The position numbers and the translations under genes were made by a program. A stretch of 64,000 nt of DNA from Saccharothrix sp. Its GTDB lineage: Bacteria > Actinomycetota > Actinomycetes > Mycobacteriales > Pseudonocardiaceae. The stretch spans positions 1 to 64,000 of the forward strand of contig NZ_JAPSLK010000013.1 in assembly GCF_031180885.1 (NCBI RefSeq), given 5' to 3'. A model generated the notes under the pieces. That model was given only the letters and a program-made list of their open reading frames with translations, was not told the DNA's origin and made no database searches. This document shows positions 46,090 through 54,986 of this stretch, piece by piece; position 1 is the first letter of the stretch, and each line of letters begins with the position of its first letter.

Positions 46090-47241
46090 TTACCGCTTGT
46101 CGGCGACCTTGATCCTGCCCTCGATGATCTGGGCCTTGAAGGCTTCCAGGATGCCCTGCAACTCGGAGGAGACCTTGCCGCCCGACGTGGCGTAGCCGAC
46201 GCCGTTCACCTTGAGGTCGAAGACCTTGGGCAGGGAGGACAGGTCGTTGCGGGCGGCGGCGGTGACGAAGTCGTTGACGGCCACGTCCACGCGCTTGAGG
46301 CTCGACGCGACGATGACGTCCCGGGTGTCGGCCAGTGCGGGCTGGTGGTACTGGTCGGCGTCGCAGCCGATCGCCAGCACGCCCGCCTGCTTCACCGCGG
46401 AGAAGACGCCGATGCCCGAGGCACCCGCGGCCGGGTAGAGGACGTCCGCGCCCTTGTCGATGAGGCCCTTGGCGGTCTCCGAGCCCTTCGCCGGGTCCTG
46501 GAAGCCGCTGAAGTCGGTGGCCGGGGTGATGTACTTGCGCTCCACCACGATGTTCGGCGCGGCGGCCTTCGCGCCCTGGGTGTAGCCGGCCTCGAACTTG
46601 TGGATCAACGGGATGTCGACGCCGCCCACGAAACCGACGTGGCACTTCTTGCTCTGGTACGCGGCCACCACACCGGCCAGGAACGCGCCCTCCTGCTCGG
46701 CGAACACCAGCGGCGTCACGTTGGCCGCGCCGTCCACCGCCGAGTCCACCAGGCCGAACCGGACGTCCGGGAACTCCGGCGCGACGACCTTCAACGACTC
46801 CGTGTACGCGAACCCGACCGCGACGATCGGGTTGAACCCGTCGCGCGCGAGCTGCCGCAGGCGGGACCGCTTCACCGACTCGTCCTCGTTCGGCGCGGCG
46901 GACAGCTCGCGGGTGTTCTCCTTCTTCACCCCCAGGTCCTTGATCGCCTGGTCGAACCCGGCGGCGGCGAGGTCGTTGAACGACGCGTCGCCGCGGCCGC
47001 CGATGTCGTAGGCCAGGCCGATCTTCAGCGCGCTCCCGTCGATCTTCTCACCGCTGCGTTGTTCCGCGGCACTGGTGGTCGAGTTGGCGGGCGGGCTGGG
47101 TGGCGGTGCGAACTCGCACGCGGCACCGGTCGCGGTGGTCGAGCCGGCGGTGCCCCCACCGGGGTCCTTCGCGCAGGCGCCCAGCAAGAGGCTGGTCAGC
47201 GCGATCGCGGCAACAGCGGTGCCACGCGTACGACGGCGCAC
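46090..47241 (-). CDS. BMP-family nucleoside-type ABC substrate-binding lipoprotein
   Basis: A 383-residue lipoprotein (signal followed by lipobox LLLGACAKD). The body is the BmpA/Med/PnrA fold (IGLAYDIGGRGDASFNDLAAAGFDQA; VAVGFAYTESLKVVAPEFPD), which binds purine nucleosides in known members. No permease or ATPase is adjacent, so it is an orphan or acts as a sensor. The 117 bp upstream of its start lead into the ESX terminator. Confidence 0.92.
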   Translation of the reverse strand: MRRRTRGTAVAAIALTSLLLGACAKDPGGGTAGSTTATGAACEFAPPPSPPANSTTSAAEQRSGEKIDGSALKIGLAYDIGGRGDASFNDLAAAGFDQAIKDLGVKKENTRELSAAPNEDESVKRSRLRQLARDGFNPIVAVGFAYTESLKVVAPEFPDVRFGLVDSAVDGAANVTPLVFAEQEGAFLAGVVAAYQSKKCHVGFVGGVDIPLIHKFEAGYTQGAKAAAPNIVVERKYITPATDFSGFQDPAKGSETAKGLIDKGADVLYPAAGASGIGVFSAVKQAGVLAIGCDADQYHQPALADTRDVIVASSLKRVDVAVNDFVTAAARNDLSSLPKVFDLKVNGVGYATSGGKVSSELQGILEAFKAQIIEGRIKVADKR

Positions 47242-47358
47242 GGATCGTCTCCCCTCCCCTGCTCGTCGAGCAGGCCGATGGCCGTGTCAACGGCCGGACG
47301 GGTCGGACCGTACCTCTTTCGGGTGATCTTCCGGTTCGAGCGCTCACCTGCTGGGACA

Positions 47359-47396
47359 CCGGCAGCGGGCCGGCCGCGCGGTCGGCCCGCTGCCGG
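47359..47396. terminator. Terminator of the ESX accessory operon
   Basis: A perfect 14-bp stem (47359-47372 with 47383-47396) and 10-nt loop, 4 bp past the EspG stop on the minus strand. Confidence 0.85.
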
Positions 47397-47399
47397 CGG

Positions 47400-48056
47400 T
47401 CAGCCGCCGAGGCGGCGAAGCCACTCCCTGATGACCGGGCGCGCCGCCGGGGTCGCGTGCACCCAGCGCTGGCCCCGGCGGTCGGCGTAGCGGACGACCA
47501 GCCAGCGCCCGTCCGGGCAGTCCAGCGTGGTCACGAACGACTCCGACCGCCGACGCCGCCCGTACCGGTCCCGCCGCGCCGCGTACAGCTTCGCCACCCC
47601 CGACCGCGGGCGCTGCATCAGCTCGACCAGCGCCCGCGACCCCCGCGCCTCCTCCTCCCGCGCGTTGATCGACGCGCCCCGCCCGGGCGGCACCTCCGGC
47701 AGGCACGCCGCGAGCGTGTCCGACGGGTCGCCGTGCACCGCCTCGATCCGCACGTGACCGTTGTCCCGCAACGCGAGCACCCCGTGCCGGCCCGCCGCGG
47801 CGGCGACCACCGGCAGCGTCACCTCGCGGTTGAACCCGATCCAGCCGAAGTACTCCAGGTCGGCGAACGCGAGCACCCGCAACGCCTCCAGCGTGTCGTC
47901 CACCCGCACGCCCTCGCGGTACAGCTCGTGCTCGACCTCCAGGACGTTGGCCTCGGCGGGCGGCACGTGCAGCACGGTGTGGTGGTCGCCGAGGTCGTCG
48001 TGGTGCCACAGCACGTCGAACGCGGTGTCCGACAGCACCACCGGCGCGCGCAACAT
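47400..48056 (-). CDS. espG: EspG-family type VII secretion chaperone
   Basis: A 218-residue cytosolic protein of the EspG family that binds PE/PPE-like substrates for ESX export (VLSDTAFDVLWHHDDLGDHH start; FADLEYFGWIGF). It is somewhat shorter than the ~250-280 typical of mycobacterial EspG. Start and stop with the upstream PPE-like gene overlap as TGATG, so chaperone and substrate are co-translated. Confidence 0.85.
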   Translation of the reverse strand: MLRAPVVLSDTAFDVLWHHDDLGDHHTVLHVPPAEANVLEVEHELYREGVRVDDTLEALRVLAFADLEYFGWIGFNREVTLPVVAAAAGRHGVLALRDNGHVRIEAVHGDPSDTLAACLPEVPPGRGASINAREEEARGSRALVELMQRPRSGVAKLYAARRDRYGRRRRSESFVTTLDCPDGRWLVVRYADRRGQRWVHATPAARPVIREWLRRLGG

Positions 48057-49270
48057 CAGTCCTCCCCGATCACGGGCGTCACGCTGCCGGGCAGCCGGCC
48101 GACCAGCGCGTCGGTGTCCTCGTCGAGGTACACGGTGCGCTTGTGCACCCTCTCCTCCTCGTCGCGCGCGTACCCGGCGTGCGGCGCGAACCCGCCGCCC
48201 ACCCCGGCCATCGCGGGCTTGCCGCCGGGAGCACTGGTGAAAGCGCCGCCGGGAGCACCGGGAGGCAGCGTCTTGCCGAGCACGCCCGAGCGCTCGCCGG
48301 CACCCAGGGGACCCCGCCCGCCCCTGGTACCGGTCGGATCACCCGTGCCGATCCCGCCCGGCAGCACCGGCGCGACACCGCCACCGCCGCCCAGGTGGTC
48401 GCCCTTCGGCAGGTTCGACGTGTGCGCGGTGTCCCGGCCCGACGCCGGCCGCGGCGCGATCGGCACGCCACCCAGCGCGCTGAGCGACGCGTCGGCCGTC
48501 GCCGTCCGGTCACTGGGCTGCTTCGGCGTTCCCGGCCCGGGCAGGACCGGCGTCCGGCCACCGGCCGCGCCCTCGGCCTCGCTCGCCGAAGTCCGGCCCC
48601 CGCCCGACGGCATGCCCCCGCCCGACGGCGCCGACGCGGAACCACCACCAGCGCCGGCCGACGACGGCGCGGTGGTCCCGCCCGCGCCGGCGCCCGCGAC
48701 CTGGGGCGGCGCGGACGAAGCCGACTTCGCACCGGCGCCACCCGCGGACTGCACGGCGGTGTTCCCGCCCTGCGCGCCGGCGGCCTGGGCCGCCTGCGGG
48801 AGCATCGCCTGGTTCTGGCCCGTGGCCGCGACGTACTCCGCGTAGACGCGGCGGTTGTTCGCGTCGGCCTCGAACCACTCCCTGCGCGTGATCTCGTTGT
48901 CGGTGTCCCACGGCGTCAGCTGGTCGAACAGGGTCAGCTCCGGCGGCTGCGGCGTGGCCATCGGCAGCACCTGCGCCCGGAGCCGCTCGTAGGACTGCGC
49001 CTGGGCCCGCAGCGCCGCGTCGACCTGGCCCAGGGTCTCCTGCTCGCGCTGGAGGGCCTGCTCGATCGGCTGCGTGGCCCGCGCGGCCCCGTCCGACGCG
49101 GCGCCCCGCCACGCGGCCCGCATGTCCGTGGTGGTGCGGCGCAGTTGGTCGCCGACGCCCTGGAGGCGCGTGCTCGCCGCGCGCGTCACGTCCGCCGCCT
49201 GGACCAGCCCGGCGGGGCCGGCGCCCTGCGACACCATCGTGAAGATCTCGTACCCGCTGAGCCCGGCCAT
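48056..49270 (-). CDS. PPE/WXG-like ESX substrate with long low-complexity tail
   Basis: A 404-residue protein. The first ~130 residues are helical with a WxG-type turn (RAAWRGAASDG) like PPE/WXG100 substrates. Residues ~175-370 are Gly/Ala/Pro/Ser-rich and probably disordered. A short conserved acidic end (RTVYLDEDTDALVGRLPGSVTPVIGED) closes it. It lies between an EspC-like and an EspG gene and is the likely exported partner. No ESX core genes (eccB-E, mycP) are in the window. Confidence 0.82.
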   Translation of the reverse strand: MAGLSGYEIFTMVSQGAGPAGLVQAADVTRAASTRLQGVGDQLRRTTTDMRAAWRGAASDGAARATQPIEQALQREQETLGQVDAALRAQAQSYERLRAQVLPMATPQPPELTLFDQLTPWDTDNEITRREWFEADANNRRVYAEYVAATGQNQAMLPQAAQAAGAQGGNTAVQSAGGAGAKSASSAPPQVAGAGAGGTTAPSSAGAGGGSASAPSGGGMPSGGGRTSASEAEGAAGGRTPVLPGPGTPKQPSDRTATADASLSALGGVPIAPRPASGRDTAHTSNLPKGDHLGGGGGVAPVLPGGIGTGDPTGTRGGRGPLGAGERSGVLGKTLPPGAPGGAFTSAPGGKPAMAGVGGGFAPHAGYARDEEERVHKRTVYLDEDTDALVGRLPGSVTPVIGED

Positions 49271-49575
49271 CAGTCCGCCACCGCCAGCCGCTGGTGGTTG
49301 CCCTGCTCGGTGGTCGCGTACTGCTCCACCGACGCGCGCAGCTCGTCGCCCTGCGTCCGCACCTGCTGCCCGATCCGGGTGACGGAGTCCAGGTGCGCCT
49401 GCCCGGCCTGGGAGGCGGCGGCGACGAAGGCGGTGGTCGCCGGGTCCTGCATCGGGGGCTGGATCTGCGCCAGCGGCCGGCTGTGCTGCGTGGTCTCGGA
49501 CAGGTCGTCCCGCATCTTGTCGGTCAGCCCGACCACACCGTGGAGTGTTTCGATGGTCACTTCGAAATCGCCCAT
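49270..49575 (-). CDS. Small EspC/WXG-like secretion-associated protein
   Basis: A 101-residue helical-hairpin protein (FEVTIETLHGVVGLTDKMRD then AHLDSVTRIGQQVRTQGDELRASVEQYATTEQGN), resembling the EspC/DUF2580 type VII target family with the Y...E export-like end. The ATG at 49575 is preferred over an in-frame one at 49662 because it starts the conserved part. Its stop overlaps the PPE-like start (TGATG), making a three-gene operon. Confidence 0.8.
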   Translation of the reverse strand: MGDFEVTIETLHGVVGLTDKMRDDLSETTQHSRPLAQIQPPMQDPATTAFVAAASQAGQAHLDSVTRIGQQVRTQGDELRASVEQYATTEQGNHQRLAVAD

Positions 49576-49692
49576 GCGCCACAGCGTGGCGGCGGTGTTC
49601 GGGGACCCCTCCCCGACCGCTCGGGACGGGTCCCGAGAGTGGTCGACGACGCTGGCGCGCATGTTCTGTCTCCGGTCCGAAAAGGGGTTCCG

Positions 49693-51120
49693 ATGACACG
49701 GGCTCGTCGTGCGTTCCTGGTGGTGCTGCTCGTGTCGGTGGTCTCGGCGCTGACGGGGCCGACCGCGTCGGCGACCGACCGCACCGTCTACGTGCGCAGT
49801 TCGACCCAGCTGAGCACCGCGTTGGCCGACGCCCGCGCGGGCGACCGGATCGTGGTCGCCGACGGCCGGTACGCGATCGGCGCGATGAGCGGCCGGCACG
49901 GCACCGCGGCCAAGCCCATCACCGTCGTGGCGGCCCACCGCGGCCGGGCCGTGGTCGACGACGGCCAACTGGAGGTCGCGAACTCCTCCCACGTGACGTT
50001 CGAGGGGTTCACCTGGACCAACCGCTCGACGTTGCTGATCACCAGCTCCAACCACATCCGGTTGACGCGCAACCACTTCCGGCTCGCTGAAGAGTCCACC
50101 CTGCACTGGGTGCTCATCCGGGGCGCGGACAGCCACCACAACCGGATCGACCACAACCTGTTCGAGGAGAAGCACCAGCTGGGCAACTTCATCGCCATCG
50201 AAGGCTCGGACACCCAGCAGTCCCAACACGACCGCATCGACCACAACCACTTCCGCAACATCGGACCCCGCGCCCAGAACGAGATGGAGGCCATCCGGGT
50301 CGGCCGCAGCACGATCTCCCGCTCAAGCGGGTTCACCGTGGTGGAGGCCAACCTGTTCGAGAACTGCGACGGCGACCCCGAGATCGTGTCCGTGAAGAGC
50401 AACGACAACACCGTGCGCTACAACACCTTCCGGACCTCGCAAGGGACGTTGTCGCACCGCCACGGCGATCGCGGCTCGTTCTACGGCAACTTCTTCCTCG
50501 GCGGCGGCAAAGCGGGCACCGGCGGCATCCGGATCTACGGCCAGGACCACAAGATCTACAACAACCACTTCGAGGGCCTGACCGGCACCGGCTACGACGC
50601 CGCCCTCCAGGTCGACGGCGGCGACGTGGACACCTCCGGCGCGTTGAACGCGCACTGGCGCGTCTACCGGGCCACCATCGTGCACAACACGTTCGTGGAC
50701 AACGTCTCCAACATCGAGATCGGCACCAACTACACCTACCCGCCGGTCGACTCCACCATCGCCGACAACGTGGTGACCGGCGCCCACGGCAAGCTGTTCG
50801 ACGAGCGCAAGGCGCCGGTGAACATGACCTACGCCGGGAACATCGCGTGGCCGACCGGCACCGCGACCGTCGGTGTCACCCAGCCCGCCGAGGCCATCCG
50901 CACGGTCGATCCCCTGCTGCGCCGCGAAGGACAGGTGCACCGGATCTGCGCGGGCAGCCCGGCGGTCGGCACCGGCACCGGCCGCTTCGCGTTCGTCACC
51001 GACGACATGGACGGCCAGCCGCGCGCCGGCGTCCCCGATGTCGGCGCGGACGAACGGTCGGACGCCCCGGTCGTCCGCAAGCCGCTCGGGGCCGCCGACG
51101 TCGGCCCCCACTCGCGGTAG
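49693..51120 (+). CDS. Secreted PL6-family polysaccharide lyase (chondroitinase B/alginate lyase type)
   Basis: A 475-residue secreted right-handed beta-helix lyase. The ATG at 49693 follows AAGGGG and opens a Sec signal (RARRAFLVVLLVSVVSALTG, cleavage near TASATD). Repeated coils rich in asparagine (HHNRIDHNLFEEKHQLGNFI; HDRIDHNHFRNIGPRAQNEM; EAIRVGRS) carry the Ca-binding and catalytic Lys/Arg pattern of PL6. It would cleave a uronate polymer outside the cell. It is divergent from the ESX operon. Confidence 0.88.
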   Translation: MTRARRAFLVVLLVSVVSALTGPTASATDRTVYVRSSTQLSTALADARAGDRIVVADGRYAIGAMSGRHGTAAKPITVVAAHRGRAVVDDGQLEVANSSHVTFEGFTWTNRSTLLITSSNHIRLTRNHFRLAEESTLHWVLIRGADSHHNRIDHNLFEEKHQLGNFIAIEGSDTQQSQHDRIDHNHFRNIGPRAQNEMEAIRVGRSTISRSSGFTVVEANLFENCDGDPEIVSVKSNDNTVRYNTFRTSQGTLSHRHGDRGSFYGNFFLGGGKAGTGGIRIYGQDHKIYNNHFEGLTGTGYDAALQVDGGDVDTSGALNAHWRVYRATIVHNTFVDNVSNIEIGTNYTYPPVDSTIADNVVTGAHGKLFDERKAPVNMTYAGNIAWPTGTATVGVTQPAEAIRTVDPLLRREGQVHRICAGSPAVGTGTGRFAFVTDDMDGQPRAGVPDVGADERSDAPVVRKPLGAADVGPHSR

Positions 51121-51136
51121 CCGCCTGGCGGGGCCG

Positions 51137-52891
51137 TCAGGAGGGCAACTTCTTGACGGCCACCGCCGCCAGGCCGGTGGCCGGTCCGCAGTACTCGATG
51201 CCCGGTCGGTCGCCGCGCACGGTCAGCACCATCACGTCGATGTTGTCCCGCTGCGGCCCCTTCGCCGGCCGGTGCGGGACGGCGACCGTGCAGCTCGTGC
51301 CGGAACCCGGGTCCAGCTGGACGTACCCCGCCCGGCCGGCCACGTCGGTCCGCTCGCCCCGGACCATCTCCTGCGCCGGGTGCTGGTCGTAGCGCAGGTT
51401 GATGCCGGGCCCGCCGACCGTGCTGAACCACTTGCACGCCCAGTTCCCGAACACGTTCACCGCCGAGTCGCCGTCGACCGCGGCGAGCGTGGTCAGCGAC
51501 TCGTCGTCCAGCAGCGCGCAGGCGTCGACGTGGGCCAGCGAACCCTCCGGGAACGGCACCGCGCGCCGCGGCACTGGACCGGCGCGGAGCACCTCCAGCA
51601 CGGTCTCGGTCGCCGACTCGGCCACCGTGCACAGGTCCAGCCGGGGGCTTTCCTGCTTCGCCGAGACGCGGACGGCGTACGTGTCGTCGACCACCACCGT
51701 CCGGTCGCACTCGCTGTTGTTCTGGGTCTTCTCCACGACCTCCAGCGGCTTGCCCTGCACGGCCCGGGAAGCGCGGGTGATCAGCTGGAGCTCGACGTCC
51801 ACCGGGGCTTTGGCGCCGACGTCGACCACGGCGTCGCAGCGGTTGAAGTTTCCGTAGGTGGTGAACACCTGCGTCGGGCCGAACTCGCGCAGCCGCCCGG
51901 GGTCGATCAACGCGCACGGGTCGGCGGTCTTCTCGTCGCCGATGAGGTCGACGCGGGGCGCGGACTGCGGCGCGGCGGGCGCCCAGGGCTCCCAGGCCAA
52001 CGCCACCCCGCCGAGCACCGCGACCACCGCGACCCCCGCGGTGGCCTGGAGCAGTCGACGGCGGCGGCGCGGCGCCGGGTGGTCGACCCGCGGTGGCTCC
52101 CAGTCGCCGACGATCTCCTTGAGCCGTAACAGGACCTCGTCGGCGCCCGGTCTGTCCGCGGGCTGTGGTCGCAGCATCTCCGCCACCAGCGCGGCCAGCG
52201 GACCCGTGTGGCGCATCGGCCGGATCTCACCGCGCCGGGCGCGCTTGAGCACCTCGTACGCGTCGCCGTTGCCGAACGGGGGCGTGCCCTCCAGTGCCGC
52301 GAACAGGGTGGCGCCCAGGGAGAACACGTCCGAGGCCTGGTTCGCCGGGTACCCGCGCGCCACCTCGGGCGAGGTGAACGCGGGGGTGCCGCTGATCCGG
52401 CCGTCGTCGGTGCGGGTCACCTCCCGCCAGATGGAGATGCCGAAGTCGGTGAGCTTGGCCAGGTCGTCGTCGGTGACCAGGATGTTCCCCGGCTTCACGT
52501 CCCGGTGCACGATGTTCTTCGCGTGCACGGCGGCCAGCGCGCCCGCGATCTGCACGCCGATCCGCGCCACCCGCTCCGGCGGCTGCGGTCCGCGCGCGGC
52601 CAGGATCCGGTCCAGGCTCTCGGCCGGCAGGTACTCCATGACCAGCCAGCAGTCGTCGGCGTCGACCGTGTCGAAGATCGAGATCGCGTTGGGGTGGTGC
52701 ACCTGCGCGGCCGTCTCGGCCTCCCGGCGGAACCGCTGCCGGTCGCCCTCGTCCGCGGCCGTGTGGGGCCGTTTGAGCGCCACCCGCCGTTTCAGCTTGC
52801 GGTCGAACGCGGACCAGACGATCCCCCCGGACCCGGAGCCGCGAGCGTCCTCCAGCTCGTACCGCCCGCCCACCACATCCCCCGTGCGCAC
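51137..52891 (-). CDS. Membrane Ser/Thr kinase with DUF3558-like extracellular domain
   Basis: A 584-residue kinase. P-loop ARGSGSGGIVW, Lys in VALKRP, catalytic loop IVHRDVKPGNILV, DFG in LTDFGISIW, TSPEVA. One transmembrane helix at ~305-325 leads to a Cys-containing extracellular part with two repeated lipoprotein-like segments (DPCALIDPGRLREFGP; DACALLDDESLTTLA), like DUF3558. GTG 52891 lies 7 nt after a TACACT -10-like box with no Shine-Dalgarno, so the mRNA may be leaderless. Earlier ATGs give an unconserved extension. Confidence 0.9.
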   Translation of the reverse strand: MRTGDVVGGRYELEDARGSGSGGIVWSAFDRKLKRRVALKRPHTAADEGDRQRFRREAETAAQVHHPNAISIFDTVDADDCWLVMEYLPAESLDRILAARGPQPPERVARIGVQIAGALAAVHAKNIVHRDVKPGNILVTDDDLAKLTDFGISIWREVTRTDDGRISGTPAFTSPEVARGYPANQASDVFSLGATLFAALEGTPPFGNGDAYEVLKRARRGEIRPMRHTGPLAALVAEMLRPQPADRPGADEVLLRLKEIVGDWEPPRVDHPAPRRRRRLLQATAGVAVVAVLGGVALAWEPWAPAAPQSAPRVDLIGDEKTADPCALIDPGRLREFGPTQVFTTYGNFNRCDAVVDVGAKAPVDVELQLITRASRAVQGKPLEVVEKTQNNSECDRTVVVDDTYAVRVSAKQESPRLDLCTVAESATETVLEVLRAGPVPRRAVPFPEGSLAHVDACALLDDESLTTLAAVDGDSAVNVFGNWACKWFSTVGGPGINLRYDQHPAQEMVRGERTDVAGRAGYVQLDPGSGTSCTVAVPHRPAKGPQRDNIDVMVLTVRGDRPGIEYCGPATGLAAVAVKKLPS

Positions 52892-53016
52892 GAAGAGTAG
52901 TGTAATGAGCGCACTCGGTGTCGTCATCGGGTTGCGGGTGTTCGATGGTCCGTTCACCGCAAAAAGCGTTCGTCAGGACAGCGTTGGTCGTTCCGCGTCG
53001 GTCAGTTCCGCGTCGG

Positions 53017-53772
53017 TCAGGACAGGGAGTCCAGCAGCGCCAGGTCCGGCGGGACGAGGGTGGTCGACAGGACGAGTTCGCGCAGCAGGTTGTCGTTGAG
53101 CGCGTTGCCGACGGGTTCGCCGACCTCCTCGCGCAGCAGCCCGTGCACGCCCGCCGCGGACAGCCGGGCCCGGACGTCGGCCACCATGTGCTCGACCCGC
53201 TTGACGCCCCAGCCCGCGTCCGGCTGGAGTTCGGCGAGGATCTCGGCGGCGTGCTGGCGCGACACCGGCTGCGGGTTGGCCTCGTGCAGCAGGTAGCGCT
53301 GGCCCAGCACGACCAGCAGCAGGTGCTCGTCCGGCGTGAGCCGCCACCGCTTGGGCGGCTGGGTGACCGCGGCGTGGTGCGTGGCGGGGTGGCGGCCGTC
53401 GTGGCCCGCGACGTACAGCTCCAGCAGGTGCTCGCGGTCGTGCGAGCCGCGGATGAACAGCGGCGTGTAGCCGTTGGGCAGCGGCACCGGGTCCTCGTCG
53501 CGGAACAGCCACCGGGTCTTGGGCAGCCGGATCGGCAACCTGCCGGTGTTGGTGACCCACCACCGTCCCTCGCGGCGGGTCAGCAGGCCGTGCTGCCGGC
53601 TCACCCGCGGGTCGGTCTCCCCGACGCACAGGTCGACGTCGGGCCGGTTGCGCCCGAACCGGACGCTGCGCCCCTCGACGGGATCGGCGCTGATCTTCCC
53701 GCTCAACGCGAGCGCGACGACGGCTCCGGGTGCGGCGCGCGGCACGTCGCGCGCCAGGCTTTCGGTGTTCAT
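53017..53772 (-). CDS. FHA-domain protein
   Basis: A 251-residue cytosolic protein. Residues ~30-100 are an FHA domain (VRFGRNRPDVDLCVGETDPRVSRQHGLL, N near WVTNTGRLPIR) that binds phospho-threonine. The C-terminal half is helical with a DNA-binding-like segment. It lies immediately upstream of the kinase gene and is a natural phosphorylation partner. Confidence 0.9.
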   Translation of the reverse strand: MNTESLARDVPRAAPGAVVALALSGKISADPVEGRSVRFGRNRPDVDLCVGETDPRVSRQHGLLTRREGRWWVTNTGRLPIRLPKTRWLFRDEDPVPLPNGYTPLFIRGSHDREHLLELYVAGHDGRHPATHHAAVTQPPKRWRLTPDEHLLLVVLGQRYLLHEANPQPVSRQHAAEILAELQPDAGWGVKRVEHMVADVRARLSAAGVHGLLREEVGEPVGNALNDNLLRELVLSTTLVPPDLALLDSLS

Positions 53773-53814
53773 GCCGGCCTCCTCGGTCCTCGCGCAGTGT
53801 GGCCGGACCGTCCC

Positions 53815-53846
53815 GGGAGGGGTCCCGGGACGGTCCTCTCAGGACG
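53815..53846. terminator. Terminator after the NTR-like gene
   Basis: Perfect 14-bp arms and a GGGG loop, directly after the minus-strand stop at 53850. Confidence 0.88.
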
Positions 53847-53849
53847 GTT

Positions 53850-54329
53850 TCACGGTGTGGCCGTCGCGCAGGGCGTGGTGGGCGTGGCGGCCCACGTGCC
53901 GGAGGACGGCGAGGTGGTCACCGGCGGCCCGGCCGACGCGGGCCGGGTGCCGCCGCACTGGTCGATCTCCAGCCGCCTGTCGACCAGCGGGAACTTCGAG
54001 AACACGATGTACTCGGCGCCCACGGTCAGTTCGTACCGGCACGAGGAGTTGATCCGGGTGAAGACGTGGACCCAGGGCGGCACGTCGCCCTTGTACTCGG
54101 TGCCGACCTTGACGGTGTAGCGGTAGATGTCGTCGTAGCCGTTGTTCTGCTCGACCTTCTTGGCCACCACGACCCCGCTGAACACGTAGGTCGCCTGCTG
54201 GTAGCGCAAAGCCTCGTTGCCGGGGAAGCAGACGCAGGCGCTGGCCGGGCTGATCAGGACGGAGGTGAGCAGCACGGCCGACATCGTCAGGACGCCGACC
54301 GCGTGGGCCAAGAATCGTAGACGCGTCAA
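53850..54329 (-). CDS. Secreted NTR/TIMP-like domain protein
   Basis: A ~159-residue secreted protein starting at TTG 54329 behind GAGGGGGA (an ATG at 54356 has no ribosome site). The signal ends in SPASA and the mature protein would begin with CVCFPGNEALRYQQA, the Cys-x-Cys N-terminus of tissue-inhibitor-of-metalloproteinase and netrin-like domains, followed by VFSGVVVAKK and INSSCRYELTVGAEYIVFS. In TIMPs the free N-terminal Cys chelates the protease zinc. Bacterial members are uncharacterised. Confidence 0.75.
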   Translation of the reverse strand: MTRLRFLAHAVGVLTMSAVLLTSVLISPASACVCFPGNEALRYQQATYVFSGVVVAKKVEQNNGYDDIYRYTVKVGTEYKGDVPPWVHVFTRINSSCRYELTVGAEYIVFSKFPLVDRRLEIDQCGGTRPASAGPPVTTSPSSGTWAATPTTPCATATP

Positions 54330-54585
54330 AGAGTCCCCCTCGTGGACAAGGAGCATTCGGCGGCGGCGTCGGGTTTCAGGGTAGGGCCAGGCGGGCGGGT
54401 CGAGCCACGGTTCGGCGGGATGCGGCCGGTCGTACGATCGGGCTTTCGGGCTTTCGGGAGGACGCCACCACGACGACACGGTTTCAGCCTGTGCGGCGGC
54501 GCCGAACCGCGGCGGGCGCGGCAGCCGAAGCCGGCCGAGGGTGCCCACGCAGCGCGTTCCTCGACGGCGGAGCAGCTTGGTGACG

Positions 54586-54656
54586 AGACCCACCCGGGAG
54601 TCGAACCCGGTGTCGACGGCTTTGCAGGCCGTCTCACGACCGTCGTGACGTGGGCC
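54586..54656 (-). tRNA. tRNA-Cys (GCA), divergent
   Basis: A 71-nt cloverleaf: 7-bp acceptor (one G-U), D-arm reduced to CACG-ACGGT-CGTG, anticodon loop CTGCAAA, T-arm CCGGG-TTCGACT-CCCGG, and U73 as expected for Cys. The D-loop is only 5 nt, so it lacks the usual consensus. Confidence 0.75.
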
Positions 54657-54709
54657 GGGCGATCACGGCCCGCCCCGGCGTGTGCCGGGACGGTGGTGGT
54701 GGAAGACGA

Positions 54710-54778
54710 GGGTGTCGAACCCTCCACGACGATCTTGCAAGGATCGTCTGCGCACCGGCGCGTCCCCCTCGGTGTGGT
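54710..54778 (-). tRNA. tRNA-Ala (TGC), minimal atypical form
   Basis: A 69-nt cloverleaf. Acceptor GGGGGAC/GTCTTCC contains G3-U70, the alanine identity pair. The D-arm is GCGC-CGGT-GCGC (4-nt loop, no linker before it), the anticodon stem is 7 bp with loop CTTGCAA, and the T-arm is GAGGG-TTCGACA-CCCTC. CCA is encoded. A scanner may report it as undetermined. Confidence 0.6.
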
Positions 54779-54788
54779 GCTCGGCGGG

Positions 54789-54860
54789 CTCCCGGTCCAG
54801 GACTCGAACCTGGGCGTGCGGATCCAAAGTCCGCTGTGCTGCCGACTGCACCAACCGGGA
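54789..54860 (-). tRNA. tRNA-Gln (TTG)
   Basis: A regular 72-nt cloverleaf: acceptor TCCCGGT/ACCGGGA, D-arm GTGC-loop-GCAC, anticodon loop CTTTGGA, T-arm CCAGG-TTCGAGT-CCTGG, G73. Confidence 0.92.
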
Positions 54861-54867
54861 TCGTGCG

Positions 54868-54940
54868 TGCCCCCACCAGGATTCGAACCTGGACTGAACG
54901 CGTTCTGAGCGCGTTGCCTCTCCCGTTGGGCTACGGGGGC
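54868..54940 (-). tRNA. tRNA with Leu anticodon CAG but class I body
   Basis: A 73-nt cloverleaf with acceptor GCCCCCG/TGGGGGC, anticodon loop CTCAGAA, a 5-nt variable loop and A73. Leucine tRNAs normally have a long variable arm (~85 nt), which is missing here. Confidence 0.8.
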
Positions 54941-54986
54941 GGGTGCGCCGGCGGCCGCGTGCGACGACCGGCGCGGGTGTGTTGTG

